Origin: Pegea sp. RAD2-039
Lineage: Eukaryota > Chordata > Thaliacea > Salpida > Salpidae
Direction of reading: 5' to 3'
Length of the DNA stretch: 64,000 nucleotides
Assembly (NCBI GenBank): GCA_034620365.1
Contig: JAQGEQ010000071.1
Coordinates: 2,976,001 to 3,040,000 of the forward strand
The notes beneath the pieces were generated by a model. The model was given only the letters and a program-made list of their open reading frames with translations. It was not told where the DNA came from and made no database searches. Of this stretch, positions 48,123 to 60,429 are shown piece after piece. The position numbers and the translations under genes are program-made. Each line of letters begins with the position of its first letter. Within the stretch, counting starts at the first letter, position 1.

Positions 48123-51100
48123 TCAACAATCAATAAGTTGCCAGATAGAATTGGCTGGATTCGACCCATTTAATTGGTTTGGTGTCGGTCCTTTAGACTT
48201 TTTTGCTAACCACACGTTGTGATGGTCAGTAAATGGTTGAGAACGTTGGTTAAAATCATGACTGTTTGCTAAGTTGCCATCTGTCATCGGATCTATAGGT
48301 TCAATGTGAGTTTGTTGCATGTAATGACTTGGTATAAATGTTGTTTGATTTGTCACGTGATTATAAGCTGCAAAAAAGTGATGAAATAAATTCTTTATCC
48401 AAAAATATTCTATAATAACCTGGTGTAGACGAGAATGAACAGTTAACTCCACTATTCTTGTGGTGGCTTTCAGCTGTGACGTCGTAATTTTTCTCTATCA
48501 TCGGTGCTGTTTGAAATAGTTACAAATTAAAACAAATAACAAAAAGTGAAACTATCAAAAGTTTAATGATTTTTGTAAAGCCAATTAGCAATCAATCAAA
48601 AAAAATTTTAAGACATTTTTTGCAACAAACAAATAATAATTACAAAAACTAGCAAAGTAAAACAGCTGATACCTGCTGTTGTACCGTGTTGGGACAAATT
48701 GGCGTTTGTACTTTTTGGCATGTTATTGATTGCTGGTTGCCATAAAGTTGTCGTATTATGGTTAGGTTTCGGTGGTTGAGGATGGTAAAGAGTACGACAA
48801 GAAAACTGGTTCTCATATGATGGTTGTTTGTTTGTTGACTGGTAAAAACTGGTTGCTTCGACATCTTTTTCATGATAATAATTACCAGAAGTTAAAGAAG
48901 AGTTAAAAGTTGGAGTTACTGGTATATAAGTCTCATATTGTGGTTGGTGGTTAGAGGGATTTGGTTTAGTAGTCAACGGATTCTGTATTAAATCATCAAT
49001 TGTGAATGAGCTACTTTTTGTGACCCGTTTCAACTTTGATTGAAAAGGAGAATGTGTTTCTGATACTTCACTATAGAATTGAGTAGGATTGTTAGTACAT
49101 TTGTTCTGAATATTCACATCATAAGTTTCTAGAGGCATATGTGGAGCAGGGGGCTTTGAAATTCTCCCTCTTTTTATCTGATTATCACATATTGCAGTTA
49201 TATTGTGACTTGTAACCTCTAATGGATTTTCAGTATTTGATAAAACTGAAGTTACATCGTTTAAGTTTTTGTCGGATTCTTTGATTTTTGCCTGAGTCCA
49301 TGTTAGCGAGCAGTACTTTGATGGAAAAGGCTTCGAGTTGTAAACCGATTCCATTTGTGACGTCGACTCTGAATTTACTTGGCTAGGTTGTATATCTACA
49401 TCAGGGCTTTTGTCGTATTCGTTCATATGATGGAAATCTGGTGCTTGTGAAGAACATAGTTCAGCGGTTGAACAAAAGTTTGTAACTTCAACAGAAGGAG
49501 CTGGAGAAGATGACAACTGAACAATGGGAAGATCTTTTTTCTTTAATGGTAAAATCTTCACTTTCTTTGCTTTTGTCGATAACTATAATAAATTTATCAT
49601 TTTAAAAATCTTCAAAATATCCTCATCAACTTTAACTTACTGAGTTTTTATCAACAACTGTAGGTATTGAGTAACTCTTTAATATTTTCATATAATACTC
49701 CTTTTCTTCTTCTAGCACTTTGTTCTTCTCTTGTAAACTTTTCAATTCTAATTCTGAAAAATATTTCATTAAATTACAACTTACTGATCGATCTTAAGAT
49801 TTAGTTAAAGGTACCCATGTTTGAAGTTGTTCCACATTTTAACATCATTTCAATTTTCTCTCGGAGACCCACAATACATTTAGTAGCTGCTTTAATGACA
49901 GATTCTTTCGACTTTATTAAAAAATGTTTTCACAAAATAAGCAAAATTTAAAACTTTAGTAATTAATAAACTTTAACAACCAAAGAGCAACTTTAAGTAC
50001 AAACTAAGTCTTAATAAGCAATGAAAATTTGCTTTCAATTATCTTATGTTTTGACAGAACAAATATTAAAATCAAATTTTTTGACATTTATATCAAATAT
50101 GAAATATTTATAAATTAAATCATTATTGAAATATTGTTATAATTAATAAACACATTGTAAGTCATGTGACAACAGACAGACAATTAGATGATGTTTATAC
50201 AAATTAATAACAATATAAAATAACTCAACTGTTAAATCAGATTGATTATCAAGGACTTGTCGAAGCAAGTTGATGGAGTTACTCACTCGTTCCTTCCTTT
50301 TTCGTTCAGCTAAACAACAAGCATCATTAAAGTTTGTTACTTATACTGTATCTGTTTTATGTCATTATTTGACTTAATATGAAAATGGATTTCTTAGTTA
50401 AGTGGCTCTCAGCATTGACAACAGTTAGTTTACAAATAAAATAATTCAAAGTAAGATTTATCTGATGAAATTTAAAGTATATGTAAGCAAAACATCATAA
50501 GAAGCATCTTAAATATCAACTGATAAAAAAGCTATACAAAAAATCAACCAAAACAGTTTATATAAATCAAAGATTATATAAATTAGCCATTATAGAAAAA
50601 AATACTTCAAATAAAACATTTCATTTAAATAAATATATCACAAAGCAAATTAAAAACCTTTAAAGTAAATAAAATTAACAGCCTTAAATTAATTAAATGA
50701 TTAAAAGTAGTTATAACTTTATACAGTTATGAAATGACTTTAGGTTTAAAAGCTAAAAGATTTATAAAAATTTAATATTCTAGCCTTTAATAAAATTTAC
50801 TAACAAGCATTGATTTTCGCTTTGTGTTTGTTTTTCCATTCCTTAATGCTAAGATTTCTAAGAAAAAGAAAGTAATTTTGAAAACTCTAGAAGTAATTTG
50901 ATGGTTTAATTAGATAAAAAAAATCTATACAAATGTTATTATAAAAATTTATAAATGAAAAATATAAATAAATATATATATAATGTCATTTAAATATGAG
51001 ATATGTATCCTAAAACAATAAATCAAAATATATTATCAAAACAAACATGTATTCAATTAGCTAAACTATGAAATATGGTAAGATGGAAGTTGCTGATAAA

Positions 51101-51222
51101 ACCATCATCAACTAGATTTTTGAAAGTGAGCCACTCTAAAAATATTACCTTCTTGAAGGCAGAGATACTTCTTCTTTCATTTCTTCAGCTTTTCCATCTG
51201 AAAGCTCTAAATGTATTTCCAT
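48123..51222 (-). CDS. bHLH (leucine zipper-like) transcription factor
   Basis: A DNA-binding protein of 552 residues. Exons 51222..51149, 50857..50805, 50309..50230, 49911..49815, 49753..49641, 49582..48673, 48506..48420 and 48367..48123 join in frame. The basic region (KHKAKINASERKRKERV) leads into helix 1 (SNSINLLRQVLDN), a short loop and helix 2 (KESVIKAATKCIVGLREKIEMM). A charged coiled coil (ELELKSLQEKNKVLEEEKEYY) follows directly, like a leucine zipper. The remaining 400 residues are Ser/Thr/Pro/Gln/Asn-rich and disordered, as in activation domains. The loop is split by an intron, and the bHLH is spread over three exons. The start is the upstream ATG of two in frame (51222; a second is 14 codons later). 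I cannot place it in a named bHLH subfamily. Confidence 0.8.
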
Positions 51223-51767
51223 TCTTTTCAATGAAATTTTTTCAAATTTTCATAAACTTTAAGTTAAATGAATATTAAATCTGCTTTTTTATACTAACTA
51301 TCTACAAGTAATACAATTTAGCCATGTTGTTGATACTGATTTAAGATAGATGTTTTAACTAAAAAATTGTCAAACCTTTAAAAAAGTTATTTACTTTGAG
51401 TATCTTCAATTTAACATAGCATTTAACAAATAAGGTTACACAGTTTATAAAGTTTATTGTCAAGTTAAAAGTTATATCTTTATCAAGTTTAGATTAAATG
51501 GTTCAAATAAATTTGTTTAATAACAATTTAATGTTCACTTAAAAAAGTTTCAAAATATAGCCAGTCACAAAGATACAGTAGTCTACATCAAAATCATTTA
51601 CAATTTCAATATAATTACATTTATTCTTATTATAATAACATTCATGTAGTTAAAGAAAATATTTAATAAGAAAAATTTCAACATCCAAAAAATCTATCTA
51701 GTAAAAAAATAATTTCACAAAAGGAAAGCACCAAAACTAATGACTATTGAAATTTAGAAACTATTCA
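51223..51767. other. Short spacer between TBCA and bHLH genes
   Basis: 545 nt, same-strand genes on both sides. A - strand AATAAA near 51623 probably ends the TBCA transcript. It should also hold the bHLH promoter. Confidence 0.45.
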
Positions 51768-52079
51768 TTAAACTTCAGCTAAAAGTTCTTTAGCCTTTCC
51801 ATAAATTTCATCAGTACTCAGGTTTTGATTACCCTCAACAAGATTTTTTAAGGCATCTACAGCATCTGTCAGACGTTTCTCACAATACGGAATCATCATC
51901 TTAGACTCTTGTAACAATTCGCCTTTCTTTTTCAAATCATATTCATCAACATTCTCCTGTTTCATCTTCTCTATCATAGCTACTAAGTCTTCAGTTTCTT
52001 TCTCATACATACATTTTTCTTTTTTTATTCGTCTAACCACTCCAGTTTGAATTTTAATTCTTTTCAAAGTTGGGTCCAT
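51768..52079 (-). CDS. TBCA: Tubulin-specific chaperone A
   Basis: A small three-helix chaperone that captures beta-tubulin during folding and dimer assembly. One coding exon of 103 residues against about 108 in human. Nearly every family landmark is present: LKRIKIQTGVVRRIKKEK, MYEKETEDLVAMIEKM, EYDLKKKGELLQESKMMIPY and the C-terminal amphipathic helix ending KELLAEV. It starts at ATG 52079 (MDPTLKR). The bHLH gene begins 545 nt downstream on the same strand. Confidence 0.95.
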   Translation of the reverse strand: MDPTLKRIKIQTGVVRRIKKEKCMYEKETEDLVAMIEKMKQENVDEYDLKKKGELLQESKMMIPYCEKRLTDAVDALKNLVEGNQNLSTDEIYGKAKELLAEV

Positions 52080-54009
52080 ATTTCCAGCTATAAATTAGTT
52101 AAACTAAAAGTATCTAGATATAACTTAACCAAAAATATATGAATTAAAAATATGTAAGTCACAGTTATATAAGCAACTAAATAATTTACTAGCAATGATT
52201 TTAAACTGATTAGAAAATCGAAAAAAAACTTAAATTACAAAAGGTTTATAAACAACATTTAAAAAATTAGAATATAAGCATCTTAGTCTATAATTTAGGT
52301 TTTCATTTTGTAAACTTCTATATTTCTTTTATAAAAATGAAATATCAAAATGAAATTTTTAAAACCTAGCTAGTTTTATGCAGCTACATTCAGCAAATAG
52401 CATTTTAATAATTAATTTATATATAATTGTGTTCAGAAGAAATATAGCGACAAAAATACAGTTTCGCCCTAAATATTTTCGTTTCCAAGCTAAAGTATGT
52501 TATGCTTAGTTGCATCTAATTTAAAAATGATAAATCTTACAGTTAGCTTCAAACTGATTTCTAATGATTTTCTTCTTTTAATAAAAATCTAACGTTGACT
52601 TAAATATAATTTTTTAAGAATATTAGATTAATATAAAGATTTAAGTAAAATATATTTTACGGTAGCATTAGCCTATTTCTAAGATACACAATACTAATGA
52701 AATAGAATTTGGTTATCACTTTTAAAATAAAGATTTAAAAATATAGATATTACGACTAAGATAGGTACTTAGCTGCATGCTGTACGTAAAGTACGACTTC
52801 CAAACACATTTGAATACCAAGCAAAAATCTAACAGTAAAAAAAACGTTTTTTAGGTTTAATGTTGCTTGCTAAGAAACTTTTTTAGTGAATTAATTGACT
52901 AAAATTTAATTTGGTGATGCGAGTAATACTAAGAGCTAGGTCAAAAAAATTATTTATAAATTAGGAAACTTCCAAACCACTGATGAATATTTAGGCTGAC
53001 TAGCATATAATAAAACTATAAAGGGTTGGTTTAGTACAAACCTCCTTTTATATAAGCAATGTTACGTGAGTAAAGTTGATATTACAAATGTGTTTCATCA
53101 GTAATAAATCAAAATGGTTGGTTTATTACACACAAAGTTCATTACACTTTTTAGTATATTTTTATACATATTAATTACAAATATTCGATGCTCCTTTTGT
53201 ACTTACTTCAAGTCAAAGTTATTATTGCATTATCATTTTTTATTTGAAATAAAATGTCTAGCTTTTAGTCATTTTGAGGTAAAATGAGAAACGGTTGGAC
53301 CAATACTTTGCAGGAGACTAATAATTCGCAATTACATGCAAATGATAGCATTTTTTTTCTAGTCTTTTCTAATTTTTTTCATGGATTACTGATTTTCTGG
53401 TTACTTTAATATCACTAAATAATGTTAGGTAAGTAAGAGTATGGGTAAACATATATTTAACTATTAAACTAACATATCAGAAAATTGAACAAGCTTAGCT
53501 TGAAATTTGAATCTAATGAAATTGTAAAAGAATTTACAAAAATAATTAAGCTAAATAAAAATCTTTATTGTTTGATCAAATCAAATCCAATCCACATTAC
53601 ATATTGTGTTGACATATTATTGGTTATACGCAAGCAAATGTGGTATTTTTCGTAGCTCAACTTTTTTAAACGTTAAATTTGATCTAAAGTAAAAAATAAA
53701 ATTAGCATTACTATTTTAATTTTATAATTAAATTTAAATATTATTTACTGCTTTCAGGTTTGATTTTGATCTAAACAAGGCTTAACAAAAAAATTCTTTC
53801 AATAAAAATTACTCTCAAATTTTGTGCTTCAACTATTTGTTTACTAAACTAATTTCTCTTTTAATTACATATCTGCAAAAATGCACATGTTTATGTATAA
53901 AAATAACTCCCATTATTTCTCTCTAAACACTTCAAATTTAACTGTGAGTGTAATTTATTTATCTGACTTTATTTTATTTGTGATATTCTCATACCTTTGA
54001 AGGTTGACA

Positions 54010-54205
54010 ACGATATATAATGTTACTCTTTTCTTCGCTTATTTTGTACCTTATTCTAATCTTAACTATATTTTACCTTGCATAAACTTGTCTTATTAGT
54101 GTTCTATTTTTTACACTCTAAACATATTGAGCTAAATGTACTTATACCTTTTATTATTTCTCTACAGTTATACCGTTCTCTGTTTCCTATAAGAGCTGTA
54201 TAATT
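54010..54205. repeat. Dispersed repeat family B, copy 2
   Basis: GATATATAATG, TTCTTCGC, TTTTGTACCTT and CTATAAGAGCTGTATAATT match the copy at 3463-3660 in the same orientation, roughly 200 nt each. Confidence 0.4.
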
Positions 54206-57200
54206 GGTTTTGTGCATCCATATTAAAAAAAACGATGATTAAAATTATTTTATCTAGTTGTTTTTAAAGCTTTCAACTATAGCAAAATTAAAAGTTTATT
54301 TTGATAAAACACTTTTTTTTATAATAATCTAAAAATTATGTTATCGATATTATGCCTTATGATTTACAAAATAAAGCAAATCGATTGTACCTTTGTTTAA
54401 TAATCGATAATGTTAACTTGAACTTAAATATAGACTTGTAATTGTTTTATCATTAAATATAAATGGAAACTTATGATCATTAAATTGAACAGGCATGAAA
54501 TTATTGGCAGAAGACTAAAAAATAGTCCTGTAGCTGAGAGTTAGTTTTATTTTTTACTGAAGTACAACAAGATTAAATAAGTTGTTTTTAAAATCATTTA
54601 TTGGTTAAAGAACTTAATTTAAATTTATTATTATAACTATTTAAATAGTCAAATTGCTTTTCTCTATTCGACAATCTATTCTATTCTTTTAATTTCTCAA
54701 TAGTGCTTGCTAAGTTGTAATGTTTAGATAACAGTACTCTATAAAATTTAATCTTTTTATCGTAAATATTTATCAATTAAAAATAAAACAGCTGAGAATA
54801 GCTTAAAAAGAGCAATTGATAAACTAACATATGCTCAGAAAATAAATTTAAACAAATTTTTTAAAAGCAGTTTTCGTAGTGATACTTATCAAAAATTTCT
54901 TCCTACAATTTAAGCTTACAGCCAGTTTTTAAAATGTTCATTTTGAAATAAAATGACATGTATGCGACTTAATCAGTACTAGAATAAATATACTAAACAA
55001 GATAAAAATCAATTTTTCTGTAGAAAAAGGAAAACTTTTGATGCTAAAAGTAATTAGCAAAAGTTTTTCAAAAAAGTTCACAATTCATCCTGAAAGAGTT
55101 TTGTGAAAACTTCATTTTCAGTGTCTACTTGCTTTTCAAATATCTTTCTAATTCACTCCAAGATGAAACTAAATATCATTTGATTCATAAAATTTCTGCT
55201 CTGATGGTATCAGGAAGAAGATTTTTTACTTTTTATCGCTTCAATTGAATCACGGGCTGGCTTGGTCAACAAACCAAGTCACCAGCTTGCGCAATCATGC
55301 GAGAAGTATGCACAATTTGTTTAGCTTACTTTTTACTTTTGTACTATTTTTCTCTCGGCGTATTTTAAGGTTAAAATAAAATTGATTGAACAACTGTGTT
55401 TTGCTTTCTCACCAGCACTAGCTCTTCTTATAAGAGATAAGTCTTATATCCTCGGAAAGATTTGAGAATCGCTTTAGAGGGGTGTTTTAAAAACTCCTAA
55501 AATCAGAATTTAATTTACTTTAGGTGGAGCTATTTTAAGTTTTCAAGAAAATTTCACGGCTTTTCTATTCAATTTTCATTTACTTTTTTCCTGTAAACTT
55601 TAAGGAGATAAGCAGATTTTATTTATTTTCAATCTTTCTGTAGATCCTTCCAGATAATAAATAAAATATGCTTCAGCTATAAATGAAAACTTTAAACTTT
55701 AAACTCTTAAGACAGTTTTTATTTATTTGCTTGTTTATTTATTTTATTCATATTCTAGTTATAAAATACTAACCAAGTATTTTTGCATGTTACAAGTAAA
55801 TATGTTTTGATATTATTGTAAACAAACATATTAAACAAAGTTGAGTCCAAAGTAAACTAAATCATAAGTACTTATAAATGATTTTAACAATATGTATTAT
55901 AGAAAGATGTTTAAAGATTTTTACTTTTTAGTTTAAGCCAAAAAGTTAATCGAAAGCTTTTTTTATCAAACTGTAGATGAAAAGCGGAAAGTTGTGGTGG
56001 GTTATTAACAACTTTTTGTTAAATTATAATAGGAACTCTATGAAAGGACTTTGAAAATATTGTAGACATCAAACAAAGCAGACTAAACTTTGTTTCAAAT
56101 CAGTAAAAGATGCATAAAACTATTATCAGCAAAAAGATGACAAGAGAATGAGAATTATTTGATAGTGATCAAAGGATTACAACCACAATAAGTAATTTAT
56201 TTTTGCATAAAGTTTGTTTTAAATCTAAAATTTTAAACTGGCCAATGGCGCGAATTTGTACAAGCCAAAGACAGACAATTTTTTTTTCTACTGCAGCGTG
56301 ATTTTCAGCAGCAGCTTAAACTGTTCAGAGGTGTATGATGTAAGCTTCACTTTTCAACAGTTCTGCTTGTAGATCAGTTAAAGAACAAATGCTACAATTA
56401 ATTTCATGCAATGAATTATTCAATGATGTTACAACTTATCTATGATAAATAACAGAAGATGTAGATGCCTTTCTTAATGGTTGAAAATTATTTGAAATAA
56501 TTGTTAAAACTCAGTTTTCTGTTGATTGCTTTCTAATATTTTATAAACGTTTTGAGTAAATAAAAGCAAGTCAATTTGAAAGAGGATGCCTTTGAAATTC
56601 TGGTTTCTATTGTAATTTGCTGGACTTGAAAAGTTTTAATAAATTATTCCCAGAACAAAAAGTTATAAGCAAGTATTTTTAATTTAGAAAAAATTGTTTC
56701 ATAAAAAGTTAAAGTTAGAGTAATTTGAAATTTTATATTTGAAAAAATAACAATTGAACTTTGTTATGTATTTTAGTCGCATATTATGTAATTAAAGTAG
56801 CATGTTTATTGTGCATCAAAAAGAGCGTTTAGGAGTATTTGATTCTTTCTTTGCTTGATTGATCAACTGTAATAATAATTTTCGTTTTACTGCTACATAT
56901 TGTTAATGTTCTAATTTCTACAGAAGTTTGTTTTAAATTAGATGTTGAACAAAAACTGAAGATGCAAACTTGATATATCCGCAGGTTTTTGATCAAAATC
57001 AAAATTTACATGATTTATCAAAGTTTGAATCTACAAAAAGAAAGTCCTTCTTTCACTAAAAAGTTTTATTTACTGATAAATCTCAAAATTTTATTTCGTT
57101 TCTTTTCTCATGAGCTTTGAGTTCTACTGTAAACATTATACTGATTGAAGATTTCATTATTTCAAAACCAGAGACTTGTTCACAGCTAAGCTTATACCTG

Positions 57201-58475
57201 ATATTATTCTGCTTAAACACTCATGAATGCTTCTAAATGAAACAGATTTTACGAATAAAAGTTTCATTAATCAGTTTAAAAACTTACTGAAAGAATTTAG
57301 CTTTCCAAAAATTACTTATTTTTTAGCATAGAAAGTGTTTTTTAATGTTTGCAAATGAAATCTACTTCTTCGACCGAGAAAAAAACAATTTCTTTAATGC
57401 CCAGAGGCATTGGTTTAACTATTGAGATAAGAAAATAAATTTACAGAAAGATAAATCACTGAAACCAAGATCAAATAACCCCTATTTGATACTTTCAATC
57501 TTTAGTGTTTTTTTAACTAAGCCTGTTAAAGGTAAAGCTTGTGCCACTAAGTTCTTCTAAAAAAGGGAAAACTTGTTAAAAAATGCTTAAGTATTTCAGC
57601 AAACTTGCAAATAAAACAAGAAAAAAGTAATAATTATATATTAGCCAATATTAACTTTATGTAAGTAGTACAATTTCTTTTGCAAATTATTTTTCTCAAA
57701 GTTTTTGTTTTAAATTCAAGTCAGGAAGCTTAAAACAAAAATAGCTACAAGATGTAAGAAGATATAAATCTTTAAGCTTTACAACGAAATGAGAATTTAA
57801 TGTAACTTGCCACTGATACTATTAGTATAAGTATTTTAAAGAATTTATTTCTTAAAGTTTCAAACATAAGAATAGAAAATGTTCCAAAAATCCGCCATGG
57901 CGATTTATTCTGTATCAAATTTCTTCAAACAATCTTTCATTGTTTGAACTAGTATCAAATTTATTTACAAAGATAATTAGCCTAATAAAGAAAATAATTA
58001 TTCTGATTTTCAGCGCTATCTTTCATTCAACTCTTTGTATTTAGATTACGAGATATTTGTAAAACTAATTATGTATTTTGAATTAAATAAATCTAGCTGC
58101 AAGTGTTTGTATTTCAGTTAGCTTCTCTTCTAAAAGTCTTCAATTGTTTGTGTTTGAAAGCCATGGCAACATTAGTAGTATATTGATGAGTGAAATATAA
58201 TTCATCAACGACATCACGCTGATAATAGAATTGAGTAGAATGAAGCAGTAAAAATATCGATTTTTAACGTCAAAATCGTCATTCAAAGCTTCACTGAAGC
58301 ACTGCTGTTGTTATATCTATATACAACCAACTTTGTTTTTTCCTACTTAACTTTTGAAATCTCTAGTAGAAACAAACAACAAAATTTTTGGCGGAAATTG
58401 AACAGCAAAGATTTGATTTTAGTTTTGAAATATATTTTTGAAAATCCGGCTTGGCGTTTGACAGGGTACAAAGAC

Positions 58476-58487
58476 GATGACGTCATC
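58476..58487. promoter_or_regulatory. CRE-like palindrome GATGACGTCATC
   Basis: A perfect 12-nt palindrome containing TGACGTCA, in a locally GC-richer stretch about 1.9 kb upstream of the SAPCD2-like start codon. Function is inferred from the motif only. Confidence 0.3.
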
Positions 58488-60155
58488 GTAGCTAAAGTTG
58501 TATTTATCCGAAAAAGAGGCAAACACGTTTTCAGAGAGCATTAAAAGAATCTTTTTGTCAGCTTTTGTATTTCGAGTTCCAATCAGTTGATAGGTGAAGC
58601 AGCTTCCGGATGATGTATTTGTTTTTTTAGTCAGTTGTAGTTTGGTGTAATTAAATCTTCAAATTTTTTTGTGTTTTTCTCTCAAAGTTTGAAACTTTTC
58701 AACTAAAGATCTGAAACAAATTTATGTTGAAAAGTAGAAATTGGTGAGATAAATATCTAAAACGATTAAGCTTTCGATGATTTAAACAATCGATAAGTTT
58801 CTTCAAGATCATTTTGTTCTAAATGAAAGTAAATCCAGTTGGCTTTCTGAAAAAGCTTCATATACAAGCTTTAGAAACGTATCTAAATAATTCATTAAGC
58901 ATATGGCATTCATAAAGTTTTTTTTCTTCAAATATCTTGCCTATTAATTTTCTACAGCTTGAAATTAGACTTTTATAAATGTAATTATAATTTATTTAAA
59001 TTCTTAATGTACTTATAATAGCAGAAAAATCAAAAATACAAGTTATAATAACTTTTTAAAAGTCATGCTCCATATGTTGTGTTATAAAATATATCTTAAA
59101 CTTTTCGATACGATTATATTGCAATCAATTAACATGCAAATTAGTTTTTGCTATTTTTATTTAAACTAGTCTTCATCCTGAGTTTAATGTCTCAATTGCA
59201 TTTAAAAATATTAAACTGAAACTAAATTACATTTACGCTTTGAGTTAAACAATTCTAATCTGATTGATAGAATATTGTTTATTTCAGTTGGTGTGCTGCT
59301 TGTTATAAAAAAATAAATATATTTATTAAATTGATTTGAATCATAGCTAAAAATTAACTTTACAACAAATTATAACATAGTTTTATCATACCGTGTTTTT
59401 AAATTGTTTAGCTTTTACTATTTAGTTTTGAAATTCTGCAAAATACTTAAGAAAACTTGCCACATAGAAATGAGAAGTGTTTTATGCAGTGATTCATTGC
59501 TACAGTTTAGAAGAAGATTAGATAGGTTAAAGTGAAAAATCTGTGAAAAAACATGAGTTTTGTCATTTTATATAAAACACAATTTATTAAACATGGCTTC
59601 ATGTTGTCATAGATGTAACTGAATATTTAATCTAAATGTTACAAGATTTGAAAAGTAGAAAATGATTCTTCTAATTATTAGAAAATTACTATCGCTTTTT
59701 GTGAAACATTACTTTAACCTCATTACTGTATAGAGAAATTGCTGTTTTCAAGATTGTTGTGAATAATTTTTTGTTTTTCTAAATTCTATTTTTTATTTTG
59801 TGTTTCACATTAATTTTTGCAGATTGAAAATCTTTTAACTCAGTTTGTTATTTTTTAATTACTATGTTTTATGAATTAGCTTAAGAATATTTGATTTTTT
59901 TGAATTTGATCGATGAGTTTTTACAGATTTTTAGGAATTATTGATTCAATGAAATTATTTTTTCGCTAAAAATTATTCTGCTTTGTTAAAAAAATGTTTT
60001 ATTATTGATTTTATTTTCTCTGAATATTTATAATCTAACTATCAAATCCATTTAAACATAAAAAAATCACAAAATTTAAATATTAATGATGCAAAAACTC
60101 TTTCAGTATTAAAGTGTTGTGAATCATAATTGTCTAATGCCAACAACTTAAATTA

Positions 60156-60168
60156 GTATCCTAGCAAC
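60156..60168 (+). promoter_or_regulatory. X-box-like site upstream of the SAPCD2-like gene
   Basis: GTATCCTAGCAAC is an imperfect inverted repeat of the RFX type, 261 nt before the ATG. ATCCTAGCAAC also occurs near 19805 between two gene 3' ends, which weakens the case for it. Confidence 0.25.
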
Positions 60169-60429
60169 GTAAATAAATAATAAGAAAAAGTCAAATTAAT
60201 AACTAAGTAAAAAATGTTCTTTAATTTTTTGTTGTATTTTTTTATGAACCAAAGAAATTTCTTAATTGAAATCTCCTAGTCAAATATCTACCATCAAAAA
60301 ACTCATAAGTTTTTGTTACATGTGAAATATAAAGCTCTATGTTTTGTTGTCTCTCTCAGACAGATTTTCTTGTGAAAGTTGAGATTTTATGTAATCTAAA
60401 TCCGTAGATATTGTATAAGTGGATGAGAG

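Larger units (their letters stand above)
52080..60429. other. Large gene-poor region
   Basis: More than 8 kb between TBCA (-) and the SAPCD2-like gene (+). No supportable gene. It contains repeat family B copy 2 (54010-54205), a pair of small hairpins at 55257-55303, a CRE-like palindrome at 58476-58487 and an X-box-like site at 60156-60168. The open frame at 58308-58544 lacks an ATG start, splice context and a known domain. Confidence 0.55.

Noticed and set aside
58308-58544. A 78-codon open frame in a gene-poor region
   Set aside because: No ATG start, no splice context and no recognisable domain; probably chance in a GC-richer patch.
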